Assembly: GCA_951217055.1 (NCBI GenBank)
Contig: OX578284.1
Coordinates: forward strand, 15,974,687 to 16,038,686
Origin: Gerris lacustris
Taxonomy: Eukaryota; Arthropoda; Insecta; Hemiptera; Gerridae
Length of the DNA: 64,000 nt
Direction: 5' to 3'
How positions within the stretch are numbered: position 1 is the first letter of the stretch; every line of letters starts with the position of its first letter. The notes beneath the pieces are model-generated. The model searched no databases. It was not told the DNA's origin and worked only from the letters and a program-made list of their open reading frames with translations. Positions 34,308-44,548 of the stretch are shown here, one piece after another. Both the position numbers and the translations under genes were made by a program.

Positions 34308-34540
34308 GCCGGCCAAGCAAGTATGGCGGTATGAGAGCACGCTCGTCTCTGATAAGCCCTATATCTGATCTTCTTGATCTGGTATAGGTCCAGCGTTGGG
34401 TAGGCATCGTCGGGCCCCTGATGAGTCGGTCGCGACGAAACGATGCAGGACATGGTGTCGTGCCGAGCCAACATCTTTGTGACTTAATGTCTGTTGGAAA
34501 AATTCCTATGTGCCACGCAAGCGTGACACATAGGAATTGT
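34308..34540 (+). repeat. Hammerhead-bearing dispersed repeat, copy 2
   Basis: About 230 bp shared with 6659-6848 and 6960-7073 (minus): a 5' region starting GGCCAAGCAA, a TATCTGATCTTCTTGATC stretch, the ribozyme, and a 3' hairpin. The hairpin pairs AATTCCTATGTG (34501-34512) with CACATAGGAATT (34527-34538), with CACGC-AA-GCGTG inside. No open reading frame fits it. It starts about 70 bp after the head of a family S1 copy. Small ribozyme-bearing repeats of this kind recall retrozymes or Penelope-like element ends; which type this is remains unresolved. Confidence 0.7.
34395..34472 (+). ncRNA. Type I hammerhead ribozyme, apparently intact
   Basis: The catalytic core is present in order. CTGATGA lies at 34418-34424. 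Stem II pairs GTCG (34425-34428) with CGAC (34433-34436) across a GTCG loop. GAAA lies at 34437-34440. Stem III pairs ACG ATG with CAT and TGT around a CAGGA loop, with a two-base GG bulge. The predicted cleavage triplet is GTC (34457-34459), so cleavage would fall after C34459. Stem I has an inner helix beside the core (with one C/T mismatch), an internal loop, and an outer 5-bp helix GTTGG/CCAAC. The internal loop could make the stem I to loop II contact known for natural type I ribozymes. The unit lies in a dispersed repeat (34308-34540). Self-cleavage is inferred, not shown. Confidence 0.8.
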
Positions 34541-35060
34541 TAATTTACATGCTTTTACCTATTTTTCGAATAAATATAGTGACAGTCAGAGTTCGGCACG
34601 ACCCTAAAGTTTAGAATTTTCTCTCCTAACACGACACTAAGTACTTCTTAATCGAGTTTTAATGGGCTGTTTAGTAACAAACTTTTACTTAAACAAATAT
34701 AATATATTCTATGTATCTAATGTACTTGAATTTATTATATATTGTTACTAATGATATTATCATTTTAATCTAACGAAAAAAAATTAATGTTACTTTAAAC
34801 AAATTCAGCAAATACAAACTGCATATCTGGGTTTGCCATTACATTATGAATTATGATACATATATATAACGCTACATATTAGCATATAATGCATAGTTTA
34901 AATAAAAATAAGATAAGAAAGTTTATAAAAGTTATTTTACAAGAGTTTGGAGTGTGGAAGTACCAACAATATAAAAGTAATGCAGTTAAAAAATCATTTG
35001 CTTGTACAATATAAATATAGAATACTTATACTTCTTTACTTTATCAAGATATAAAATATT
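34541..35060. other. Unassigned AT-rich
   Basis: Nothing recognised after the hammerhead repeat. Confidence 0.5.
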
Positions 35061-35505
35061 TCACCAAAAAGTGTGGCACATAGATGCCTCGCGTCCTATC
35101 GTGTATAATTGAATGATGTCATAATTTTACAGCCCATTATTTATTTATTTTATTTACCCCCCCCCTAATTTTTCAAATCAGTCAAAATTGTTTTGTTTTT
35201 TCCATCAATAATACTATCAATTTAGCAAAATGTAAAGATCGCAGGCGGTTGAAATTATTAAGTGACGATCAGTGATCTACTTTCAACACACGATCTAAAT
35301 GTCGTTTATATCAAAGAGTACTTTTAAAATTAATGTATGTTTGAATGCATGTGGAAAAGAAACCAAAGGGCGCAAAATGTCCCAACTTAAAAATAATCGA
35401 TAATGGGCTAATTGTAAACTACCATCCAAATTATATTAAAATCAGACGAGTAGATTTTAAAATATGATGGTTTTCAAAAATTTGGACAGACCTACAGACA
35501 ACTTA
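35061..35505 (+). repeat. Family S1, tail missing
   Basis: Starts at a diverged head (AAAAAGTGTGGCACATAGAT) and runs to GACAGACCTACAGACAAC. The 3' hairpin is absent. Confidence 0.65.
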
Positions 35506-35687
35506 AATAATTATAATAATAAAACAAATTTTATTATTTTACAGTCATTATTTAAAAAAAATCACTAAAAATGAGATAAAAAACCGCTGTTAATAAAAAA
35601 AAAAAAATGGCAACCTTTGTTTTGTTTTCTTGATGACTCAAACATTCGTATTTTTACAACTTTACTTTTTTTAAATCTTTTATACTA

Positions 35688-35735
35688 ATTGAAGCGAGCG
35701 TAGCGAGCTTCCTACATTCAACGAAATATGCTCCG

Positions 35736-35787
<52 letters not shown>

Positions 35788-36470
35788 AGTAACGTTCACG
35801 CGTGTGACGATAACTTGAGTAAAAGTTGACCGATTTAGTTGAAATTTAGTATACATGATCCTCTTACTAATACTCAGGCTAAGTTCGTTGGACAGCGTGA
35901 TCCGTCCAAGAGTTCGCGCGCAACGCTCGCGTAAACGAGAGGTTCAAAAATTAAATTGGAATTTCAGGACGGGAAAAGATTCTATCATCATCTATTCGAT
36001 GAGACGAACATTTTTTTCAAATAACATTTTTTAGTAAAACCAACAGCGACACCGCTATGAATTAATAAAGATCGCTAAAACTATTAAAGCGGGCCTAAAC
36101 GTTTAAAATAGAGAAAACAACCTTTTTACCGATATCTTACGTTCTAACGTAACGATTTTAATAAAACTTCATAGACACCATCTGATGCACAATTGAAACA
36201 GGCATGCAAAATTTCAATTTGATACATGCAGTAGTTTGTTTGTAGCAAAGAGATACAAATTATAAATATTGAAATAGAGATGTATGGTTAGTGGAATAGT
36301 AAGAATGCGGGGTGGTTCCCTTACTACTAGCCGCTGCACTACTACCAGACCCATTATCTATCAACTCATCATGATTCACAATAACCTTTTTTTTCAATAT
36401 TCAATACATATTTATTACTATACGCTCGCTTCAATGATAGAGCCACGCGATGCCTAGTATATATATAAAA
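35688..36470 (+). repeat. Family S2, longest copy
   Basis: Starts ATTGAAGCGAGCGTAGCGAG. An inverse GCTCGCTTCAAT occurs at 36424-36435, followed by CACGCGATGCCTAGTATATA, which is shared with the copy at 48180. A (GTCT)n run lies near 35739-35785. The inverted ends suggest a DNA-type element, but the shared sequence extends beyond them. Non-coding. Confidence 0.7.
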
Positions 36471-37229
36471 AGAAAGGTTGGTTTTAATAAAAGGGAATAT
36501 AATATTAAGTGCAATTTTTCTGCCGTTTGTAGATAAAATATTAAAATATTGTATGTAACTATGCAGCAAAGAAAACATTCCTGTCTCGTTTAACCCTGCA
36601 TTTCTAACACTACGTCTCTGAGGCGTACATGCTGACTTTAGTTGATAGCTCTCGGTGCGCAAGCGTGCCAGCCATTAGTCCTTCTAGGTATGCTATCTCT
36701 GCTTAATTAATCTTCAGATCGCGTCAAAGTCGAGTCTTTGCTGTGCTTTTATATATTAGTAATTTACCACTTATTTTAGTCTACTGTACCTCAGGGACCC
36801 CTATCGAGCCTAACCTTATCGAGCTTGTTGCCTTTAATTGGCTTTTTTTGTTTTTAAAATTTGATTATTAAATATTATATTGCAATATTTATGAAAATTC
36901 ATTAGATTATTATAACATAATTTCAGATTTAAATGCAGCAGGTGCTAGTGAGGAAAAATGTATATTTTGACCTGCTCTTTTCAGGTTAAAGGGCCAGTTT
37001 GATAATAATTTTCTCCCTAAAGAGCACCTTTTAACCATTTTATTAGACAAAGAAATGTTTCAAGTTCATGATTTTATCAGCATTTAAATCTTAAACGTGT
37101 ATAAGTTGGTCTAATTTTAATTTACGTCTGAGAGGCGTAGTGTTAGAAATAATGGACTATTAGACAGTGATAGTAAGGCAGGGTTAAAGATTACCTGCTT
37201 CGGTTACATCATAGCAGATAATTAACATT
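36471..37229. other. Unassigned
   Basis: Nothing recognised; TGAGAGGCGTAGTGTTAG near 37128 is the inverse of CTAACACTACGTCTCTGAGG near 36605, a possible pair of element ends. Confidence 0.35.
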
Positions 37230-37320
37230 TTCCTGCCTCGGCTTCGCCTCATTAGTAAACGTGTATTTTTCCTGACTCGGCTTCGCCTCTGCAGTAAATC
37301 TGTTTAGCCTATCCTCGCCT
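37230..37320 (+). repeat. CTCGGCTTCGCCTC-type repeat
   Basis: Two units, CTGCCTCGGCTTCGCCTCAT and CTGACTCGGCTTCGCCTCTG, each followed by AGTAAA, as at 32260-32335. Confidence 0.6.
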
Positions 37321-37384
37321 TCAGCTGGGAATTAAAACTTATAAACTTGTCAGCAAAATTCCATTTTGCTGCCTAGTTACATAA

Positions 37385-37560
37385 ATAACTATTATTAAAT
37401 GTAAACAAACACGCAAATAGTGCGATAAGGTGATGAAATCTTCTTTATTTCCGCACCAAGGCGCAATGAATACAACAATGAAAATAACTTTCTACGCATC
37501 TAAACAGAGATTAAATGTTTATATTTCGTATCAATCGTAGATAAAAAATATTTAACTTTT
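37385..37560 (-). mobile_element. Crypton-like fragment, copy 3 (short)
   Basis: Shares AAATGTAAACAAAC, TTTCTACGCATCTAAACAGA and TTCGTATCAATCGTAGATAA with one end of the 12-kb copy. The palindrome and coding part are deleted. Confidence 0.5.
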
Positions 37561-37870
37561 TAGAACGATTTAAATGCTTTCATCAACTTGAGTATGCTTG
37601 AAAGAAATAAATTATCTAGGAATAATTGGGACATGATAAGAGTAAGACGATGTCATTTTGTTTAAACGTAAAATGTTAAGATATTCCTTCAAGTGACCAA
37701 AAGTTCTTGTTATGCGTATAAGGTATTCCGATATCTTTATTTTATTTTCTAATTAAGGTTGAGTACCAATTTTTAAAGTTTACTCTTTCAGATTTATCTA
37801 CTTTGAATAAGTAATCTTAGTCCACAGGCCACCATAAGAAGTGAGTCGCTGATTGATAAAGTTTTCTTAC

Positions 37871-37972
37871 CTTATGGAATCGCTTATTTATGCCTTGTCC
37901 ACCGATGAATTGGGTATATGGCAACTGGGCGCTGGGCCATTTCTTTTTTGTTGACATACCAAACTTGCCCTT
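37871..37972 (-). other. Exon-like segment in the left arm, open frame
   Basis: 34 codons with no stop, starting KGKFGMSTKKKWPSAQ and ending INKRFHK. They lie between a pyrimidine-rich acceptor (TTCCCGCAG, 37973 upward) and a donor GTAAGAAAA (37870 downward). The protein is not recognised. Confidence 0.4.
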
Positions 37973-38243
37973 CTGCGGGAACATTGAAAAGAGATAGATA
38001 AAGTTTTGATTTTCACAGGTTCGTTTAATTAAATTATTTAAAAAACAATGGTACACGTGGCCACCGATAAGAGTGGGCCGTTAGGGGTGTCCACCGCCCC
38101 AAACATATCGCTTTGCGGGGACGTTGAAAAGAAAACGGCCCACTCTTATCGGTGGCCACCTTTACCACTGTTTTTTAAATAATTTAATTAAACGATCCTG
38201 TGAAAATCAAAACTTTATCTATCTCTTTTCAATGTTCCCGCAG

Positions 38244-38345
38244 AAGGGCAAGTTTGGCATGTCAACAAAAAAGAAATAGCCCAGCGCCAAGTTGCCATAT
38301 ACCCAATTCATCGGTGGACAAGGCATAAATAAGCGATTCCATAAG
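38244..38345 (+). pseudogene. Exon-like segment in the right arm, with a stop
   Basis: Same 102 bp and same splice sites as the left arm, but a TGG codon has become TAG and a Gln codon reads Lys. If the left version is functional, this one is a broken duplicate. Confidence 0.4.
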
Positions 38346-38438
38346 GTAAGAAAACTTTATCAATCAGCGACTCACTTCTTATGGTGGCCTGTGGACTATC
38401 TCTTTATAAGTCAACAATAAAACTTTTAAACGAAATTA

Positions 38439-38439
<1 letters not shown>

Positions 38440-38486
<47 letters not shown>
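38440..38486. repeat. Poly(T) tract, about 46 bases
   Basis: Uninterrupted T run 42 bp after the palindrome, reading as a poly(A) on the minus strand. Confidence 0.95.
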
Positions 38487-38490
<4 letters not shown>

Positions 38491-38564
38491 AAGGTTAAAA
38501 AACTGTTGTAATTGTTGTTAACACTATCGCAGTGGGGAAAGATTTTAGAAAACTTAACCCTTGT

Positions 38565-38870
38565 GTCAGAGGATTTTTGGTTTTCTTTGAATCACAAATA
38601 GGGTCGGTTTAGGGTTTTCCTATAAGGACGAAAGGTCTCATTCATTTATAAATCTAAAATAGGGTCTAAGGACCCTATTTGTATTTCATTTTAGGTTTTA
38701 GAATGGGACAAGGGATGGTTTATTTAGTGGTTTGCATTCAAAGAATAAAAGTGGAACAAGTAAATCAGTCGTTTAATTCTGAAATGCGTAAAAGTCTGGC
38801 ATGAGGGAAAGGATTAGACCTTTTTCGTTATTCCTTGAGCCCTTCACCCTTAAAGTAAGCCCAACACATA
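38565..38870 (+). repeat. Dispersed repeat R300, copy 1
   Basis: Shares GGGTCGGTTTAGGGT, GGACGAAAGGTCTCATTCAT, AAATCAGTCGTTTA and TTAGACCTTTTTCGTT with 63545-63830, same order and strand. Confidence 0.65.
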
Positions 38871-39064
38871 AAAACGCCGTTTTTTTTTAGCCTAGTAGGC
38901 TTTTTACCTTTAAGTGACATTTTATTTATTCGACTTAATTGGTTGTTCTATATTTAAACATACATGTTCCCAATTAATTTGTTTAAAATATATCAATTCA
39001 AAATACCTATATTTAAATATTAGGGGTGCTCAAGATCTTAAATTTAACGTGCTAAGCTGTGTTG

Positions 39065-39400
39065 TCAGTTGGTTAAATTATCCTCCATTTTTAACAAATA
39101 ACAAGTTATACCCCTTTAACATTTAACCCAGCTTTGAGTGAGTTAAATAAAGTTTGACAGATGTTAAATCGGGTTGAGATCATGGAGGTAAGAAAATAGA
39201 TAAGATAAATATATTTCCGCACCAAGGCTCTCAGTTAAGTTGGTTAAATTATCCTCCATTTTAAACAGATAACAATTTATATCCCTTTTACATTTAGCCC
39301 AGCTTTGAGTGAGTTAAATAAAGTTTGACTGATGTTAAATCGGGTTGAGATCATTGAGGTAAGAAAATAGATAAGATAAATATATTTCTTCCTCCATGAT
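39065..39400 (+). repeat. Tandem duplication, 171-bp unit
   Basis: GGTTAAATTATCCTCC begins at 39071 and 39242. Both units continue through GCTTTGAGTGAGTTAAATAA and GATAAATATATTTC, with few differences. Confidence 0.85.
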
Positions 39401-39590
39401 TGAGATTGCGGGAAGCTTTTTTGGTATTTTCAAATAAAAATAAAACTGTGCCCTACTTAGTTTATTCTCAATGGAATAAAATATCTATCTATCAAATAAT
39501 TATAATACATTTTATTTTTAAATAAAAATATTGGGATTCTTAAAAAGAAAGGATATGTTACTTATCATATGTTAGGTAGGTAAAGCCTGG

Positions 39591-40058
39591 TTTACACGAT
39601 CCAAGTTACTTAGATCAAATCCACTTGGTTCAAGTGTTTGTGGAACTTTGAAGTAAGGTTTACACGATCCAAGTGTACTTGGTCCAAGTATAGTGGATCT
39701 TGGATACACTATAAAGTAGAGGTTAAGATAGATTATGTAAAATGTTTTTCCCTCTAGAACTTCCCAGTTTAGTTGTACTTACTAAGTTTTAAAAAGGTGG
39801 TGATATATATAAATGTATAACCATCACAAAAACCCCGCACAACCTCACGTGTTAGTAATTTTTTGACAGCTCGTTCTCATAATTTGTCAGGTGAGCGCCA
39901 TTTTTGTTTTTCTCGAAATCTAATTTGATGGAGCCCATCCAACTCAACTTGGGTGTCCAAGTTGACTTTGATACCCTGTTTACACAATCCAAATAGCGTC
40001 GAATTAGATTCAAAGCTGACTTGGTCCAAGTATACTTTGACCATGTAAACCCGGCTAA
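39591..40058. mobile_element. MITE with GGTTTACACGATCCAAG ends
   Basis: Left AAAGCCTGGTTTACACGATC and right ending GTAAACCCGGCT are inverted. The motif TTGGTCCAAGTATA occurs near both ends and GTTTACAC recurs at 39657 and 39979. Internal open frames are short and unrecognised. Confidence 0.7.
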
Positions 40059-40370
40059 AATCAAATCTGAAAACATTCAAATGGTGCGTGTGCCAGCCAC
40101 TGAAAGCGCTACCTGTTTAAGATTGAACTAACAACTCGTCTTCTAGTCAAGGCCCTCACAGTCTTTAATTAATAACATTTAACTCGTCAATACCCCTCAT
40201 ATATTTTTTAAAAAAATAGCACGATAATTTAGAGACCAGTATTCGAATCTCAATTATTGCAATTACTTTGTGTGTGTGGATTTGAATGTTTTACTAACTG
40301 TCTACCTGTTTTACTTTACAATAATCCGAAAAAGTTAAATAGTTTATTACTTAAACATAAATAAAATACA

Positions 40371-40933
40371 CTGCCAATTAGTGTGGCACATAGCTTCCTC
40401 GCATCCTATCATACATATTGTTATAATGTTTATTGTGTAAAAACTACTAATAGTTTTAGCGATCTTTAACACTGCATAGCGGTGTCGCTATTGGATTTAC
40501 TGAAAAATTGTATTTGAAAAAAATGCTTGTCTCATTGAATAGATGAAGTTAGATTTTTTCCCCGACCTAAAATTCCAATTTTAAATTTGAAGATCACGTT
40601 TACGCGAGAGTTGCTCGTGAACGGTTGGATGGATAATGTTGTCCAACGAACTCGTCCTGGGCATTGGTAAAATGAACATGTCTATCAAATTTAATCAAAA
40701 TCGGTTGACATTTACTCAAGTTATCGTCGCACGTTTCAAAATTCGCGGACACACAGACCGACAGACAGACAGACAGACATACAGACAGACAGACAGACAC
40801 GAGACCAAAAATGTTCTCTGATGTCTGAAACGGATTTCTGTCTTGGAATTTTTAAAATCGGAGGCAGAAAAGTTTTTCGTTCTCAAAAGTGAAGACAATG
40901 CTTCCGTTACCTTCGGTAAGCTCGGAAGCAAAA
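40371..40933 (+). repeat. Family S1b (S1 ends, S2-like interior)
   Basis: The plus-strand counterpart of 33692-34240, with the same junctions, so the mosaic spread as a unit. It includes (CAGA)n near 40760, which yields a spurious serine/cysteine-rich reverse frame. Confidence 0.8.
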
Positions 40934-41454
40934 TAATTATGCTAAAGTGGCTCATATATAGGAGAGTAGTTAGGTTTTTTATCACGAAGATGAACAGCAT
41001 CGTGCATAGTCTGAAGTAGAAGGAGATGGTAGTCTTGTGAAAATTTTAAGTAAATAAGATAAAAATAAGGGTAACAATGGCAATAAGTAAGGGTGATGTG
41101 GCTATGAACCACACTAATAAATAAAGTGTCCAGCAAAAGATGATGTTTGAAGGTGCTGTGGATCTAAGGGACATTTTTCGAGGGTTTTTGTAACGCAAAA
41201 GAGAAGGTTGTTAGCTCCGCAGTGACTTCTGATACAAAATGCATCGCGGAAAGGAGAAAGGCAGAAGAACATGGTGAAGAAATTGTTAAAATGAAGAAAA
41301 ATTGAGAGATAATTTTACCTTTACTGTTCTATAATGAAGTGGAACAACACAAATTTTAACGTAATTTGATGTCGAGAGACAATTTGTGTAATTCCTTTAG
41401 GATGAACTCCATAGATTATCCCATATCTAACATTTAATGAAAGTTTAAAAAACA
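40934..41454. other. Unassigned
   Basis: Nothing recognised. Confidence 0.5.
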
Positions 41455-41752
41455 GTCTACCAATTTGAGTGACATATAACCTCGCATCCTGGAATGGTCC
41501 AAAGATATTTGTATCTGTTTCGATTTATTTATATCCAATAACACATTTGCGCAGACACTTAAAATTTATATGGGGGTCAATGGACTAATCATGACATACC
41601 CTTAAAATTTCATCTTTAGAGTCTTTAAAATATGGTGGTTCACAAAAATGTTTAATGTCATTTCTGCTCAGAAATTTTTTAGACATAAAAAAAAACGTTC
41701 TTCCAGTTGATCACAATGCTTTTGTTACCTTCATTAAGTTCAAGGCATAAAG
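41455..41752 (+). repeat. Family S1, internally deleted
   Basis: Head GTCTACCAATTTGAGTGACA, then a short interior and a decayed tail (GCTTTTGTTACCTTCATTAA). Confidence 0.6.
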
Positions 41753-42308
41753 ACATGGATAAAAGTTTATAAGTAAAGAAAAGGATAAAATTTAATGTAA
41801 AAAAGTAAAAATCTTCCAAAGAAATAAGATAAAAAACTAGACGAAGAAAAGTGGGTTTGGAAAAATCAAATGGAAAAATGCTGAAAAATAACTTTCAAAT
41901 GGAATAAAGAACTTTAAGTTGAAGATACCTTTGAGATAACTTGGTGACTTTTCAACAAAACTACTAAAACATTCCCAAGAGAAAATATGAAAATTCTTTG
42001 TAGATCTAGTATTTTTTATTATTTTTAAATAAAAACTTTATAGCAGTTGTTAAAAACTATGAATATTTATCTTAGTAAACATAATCTATACACACATAAA
42101 AATATTAATGAGTATTTTTTTATTTGTTTTTATTCAAATCTAGTTTTATTTCGAGCTTGATGAAATTTTGCACACGTGACCTTCAAAGCAAGAGGAAGGT
42201 CACTGTCTATATTATATTTCGAAGTACCATCCCTACCCCCGGATAACGCCTTGTACTCCAAGATAGTAAAAATATAAAATTAAATTTGGAGAATATGCTT
42301 TTTAGTAT
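41753..42308. other. Unassigned AT-rich
   Basis: Nothing recognised. Confidence 0.5.
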
Positions 42309-42909
42309 AGCTCTGGTTTCCTAGGAGAGTGGTGCCATTATATAGCTGCCGTATATAACCTAGAGGTCGTGACGTCACAAACGCCGACAGTATAAACTAA
42401 ATAACGGTGGTTGTATTTGGAGCATTGACAGTGACAACGTCAACGAAAAAAGTCAAATAGCGGTGAAATAGTTTTTTTTTTGTAGTGTTGAACATTTAAT
42501 GCAATAAAATGAGTACAAGCGATGTAAACTAGGGAAGAAGACGAAATATTAATTGATTTTGTAAAGAATCAAGAGGCTCTCAAACTCGTTTAGTTGATAT
42601 CTCTGGTCACCGTTAAGAAGGCCGTCATTTTACTTCGACCATAGTGACCTCATCCTCAGCTACATTAGGGTCACTAGAGTTGAGACGGCCGTCATTTTAC
42701 TTCCACCATAGTGACGTCATCGTCAGCTACATTGTAGCCACTAGAAATAAGACAGCCGTCATTTTACTTCCACCATAGTGACGTCATCCTCAGCTACATT
42801 ATGGGCACTAGAGTTAAGACGGCCGTATTTTACGTCCACCACAGTGACGTCACGTCCGCTTGATTACGGTCGCTATATAACGGCACCACTCTCCTAGCAA
42901 ACCAGAACT
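42309..42909. mobile_element. Harbinger/PIF-like non-autonomous element with Myb/MADF remnant
   Basis: Terminal repeats of about 35 bp: CTCTGGTTTCCTAGGAGAGT on the left and CTCTCCTAGCAAACCAGAAC on the right. Inside, an ATG (42509) begins MSTSDVN, then stops. One base shifted, the sequence continues EEDEILIDFVKNQEAL, which looks like the start of a Myb/SANT or MADF DNA-binding protein of PIF/Harbinger elements. The right half is four units of 67 bp. The target duplication is not clear, so the superfamily rests on the peptide. Confidence 0.6.
42620..42890 (+). repeat. Four 67-bp units carrying TGACGTCA
   Basis: GGCCGTCATTTTACTTC-type units start at about 42620, 42687, 42754 and 42821. TGACGTCA (the CRE/ATF palindrome) is at 42712, 42779 and 42845, and as TGACCTCA in the first unit; another copy lies at 42370 in the left end. 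It could act as an enhancer-like array. Confidence 0.75.
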
Positions 42910-42954
42910 TTAGCTAAGAATAATTAATTATTATTGCTTGAATTGCAATACCTG

Positions 42955-43262
42955 TAAGTATGGGTTGGGACATCGATGTCAATGTATTAGAATAGGAAGC
43001 ACCGATGTTCGGACTTTTGATGTATCGGAAACATCGATGTTTTCTGCGAGCTTTTATTTGCTCGATGTAGCATTTTGTAAGACCTGCAATTTTATTTATT
43101 TATTTATTTTTTTTTTTTGCTCGTTGGTTTAGTAATTGTAGGAGGTCGATGTCGATTAATCAAAAACATCGATAATTTCTTTTGATATTTAGGCTAACAT
43201 TGACGTTGGTTCTGTTTGATGTCTAACATTGAAAACATCGCTTTCCCTACCCTACCTGTAGA
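42955..43262. mobile_element. Probable MITE with CGATGT-rich ends
   Basis: Left TATGGGTTGGGACATCGATG and right ending CATCGCTTTCCCTACCCTAC are imperfect inverse copies. ACATCGAT recurs inside several times. Boundaries are uncertain. Confidence 0.4.
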
Positions 43263-44089
43263 TGTTAAACGCAGTTACACGATAACCCTGCATCATCCGT
43301 TACCTAATGTTGCATAATCTCTTTGACAGGCCACAGCCTTCCAAGGGCTGATATTATTTTTTACACCACTGATTATCATTATTTTTAAAGTGTTAGATGA
43401 AATTGATGTACAAAACATAGGAAGAACTAAATGACGTCCTTTATAAGTCTGGTTATTATTTTAAACTTTACCCTTATGTTACTACCGAGGTTGCAGAAGG
43501 TAACAGAAGCATTGTGATCAATCTGAAGTACGTCATTGATTTGTCTCCGATTTCAAAACTTCCTTGACAGAAATCCGTTTCAGTCATCAGGGAACATTTT
43601 TGGTTCTGATTATGTCTGTCGGTTTGTCGAACAATTTTTGCCAACCTCCGCCCAATAATCGTCCGATTTAATGAACTATGGATGGTGTGACATAAATAGC
43701 CCATAGTTGGTTCCATATAAGTTTCTGCGTTGATTTGCTTCTCGCTTATGAAATTTGGATGGTTTGTAGAACGTAGCTCGCGGAGAGAGCCCCAGATTAA
43801 TTTAAACCACCTGTGCTCTTTCAATTTTACAAATTTTATAATTAAAATCAGGGGTTCCCAACGGGGCCCAGGTGGACCCCTTGGGGGTCTATGGAAATTT
43901 CAAAGGGGTCAAATATTGATTATTTTAAGAATCTAAAAGAAAAATTTGCGTATCCTTCTAAAAGCCGAAATTAAATCTTAACTCGTCAACTTCTGTAAAT
44001 AATTCTAGAAGTGGATTAGAAAGAAGCCTCTTATAAAATATTTCTTTGTCAAGTGCAAAAGCCGGATATCCACATGCCACTAGTAAAAA

Positions 44090-44455
44090 AAATAATTTCG
44101 CCCACCAGAAATGAAAGAGGTAATAAAAACTGTTATGAAAATGAACCCTAAACCAATTTTAAAAAGTATTCCGCACAGTAATTACTCTAAACAACTTCGT
44201 ATGGATGAAATGTCAGAATATACTAAAAAAAATTATTTGTGAATTGCAAAACAGTAAATTTTCTGAGTAGTTGCGGATGAATCCATTTTTTATAGAAACA
44301 GTATTTTGATGTTATATGCTCGATATTATAGCTCCAGATTAAGAGAAATGACAGAAGAATTTCTTTCAGCGAACAGTTAGAAATGTACACTACAGATGAA
44401 CATATATTTGTTTTGAAATTTTACACTGAACGCCTAAAGCAAGTAAAAGAATATA
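44090..44455 (+). pseudogene. hAT transposase relic
   Basis: Broken frames read MDEMSEYTKK, then ADESIF, NSILMLYARY and MTEEFL, then in another frame EMYTTDEHIF. The order recalls the ZBED5/SCAND3-like hAT transposases (LDES...LL.YVRY...EEFLFC..L...TTGE.IF). There are multiple stops and frameshifts, and the C-terminal dimerisation domain is missing. Confidence 0.6.
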
Positions 44456-44548
44456 TGTTATGTTAGCTGTAGGGACTATAGGATGATAGGTAATTTCAGG
44501 CCAAATATTAAATAAAAAAATCACAGGGAAGTACTTGCGTCCAAGTAC

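Larger units (their letters stand above)
37818..38398. mobile_element. 581-bp near-perfect palindrome with exon-like arms
   Basis: Arms 37818-38082 and 38134-38398 (265 bp each) are almost identical inverted copies around a 51-bp spacer. Their outer ends are TAGTCCACAGG/CCTGTGGACTA; their inner ends are CCACTCTTATCGGTGG and its complement. Only a few substitutions separate the arms, so the structure is young or maintained. Each arm contains a 102-bp segment bounded by consensus splice sites. It could be a foldback transposon or an inverted duplication of a gene fragment. Confidence 0.8.
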
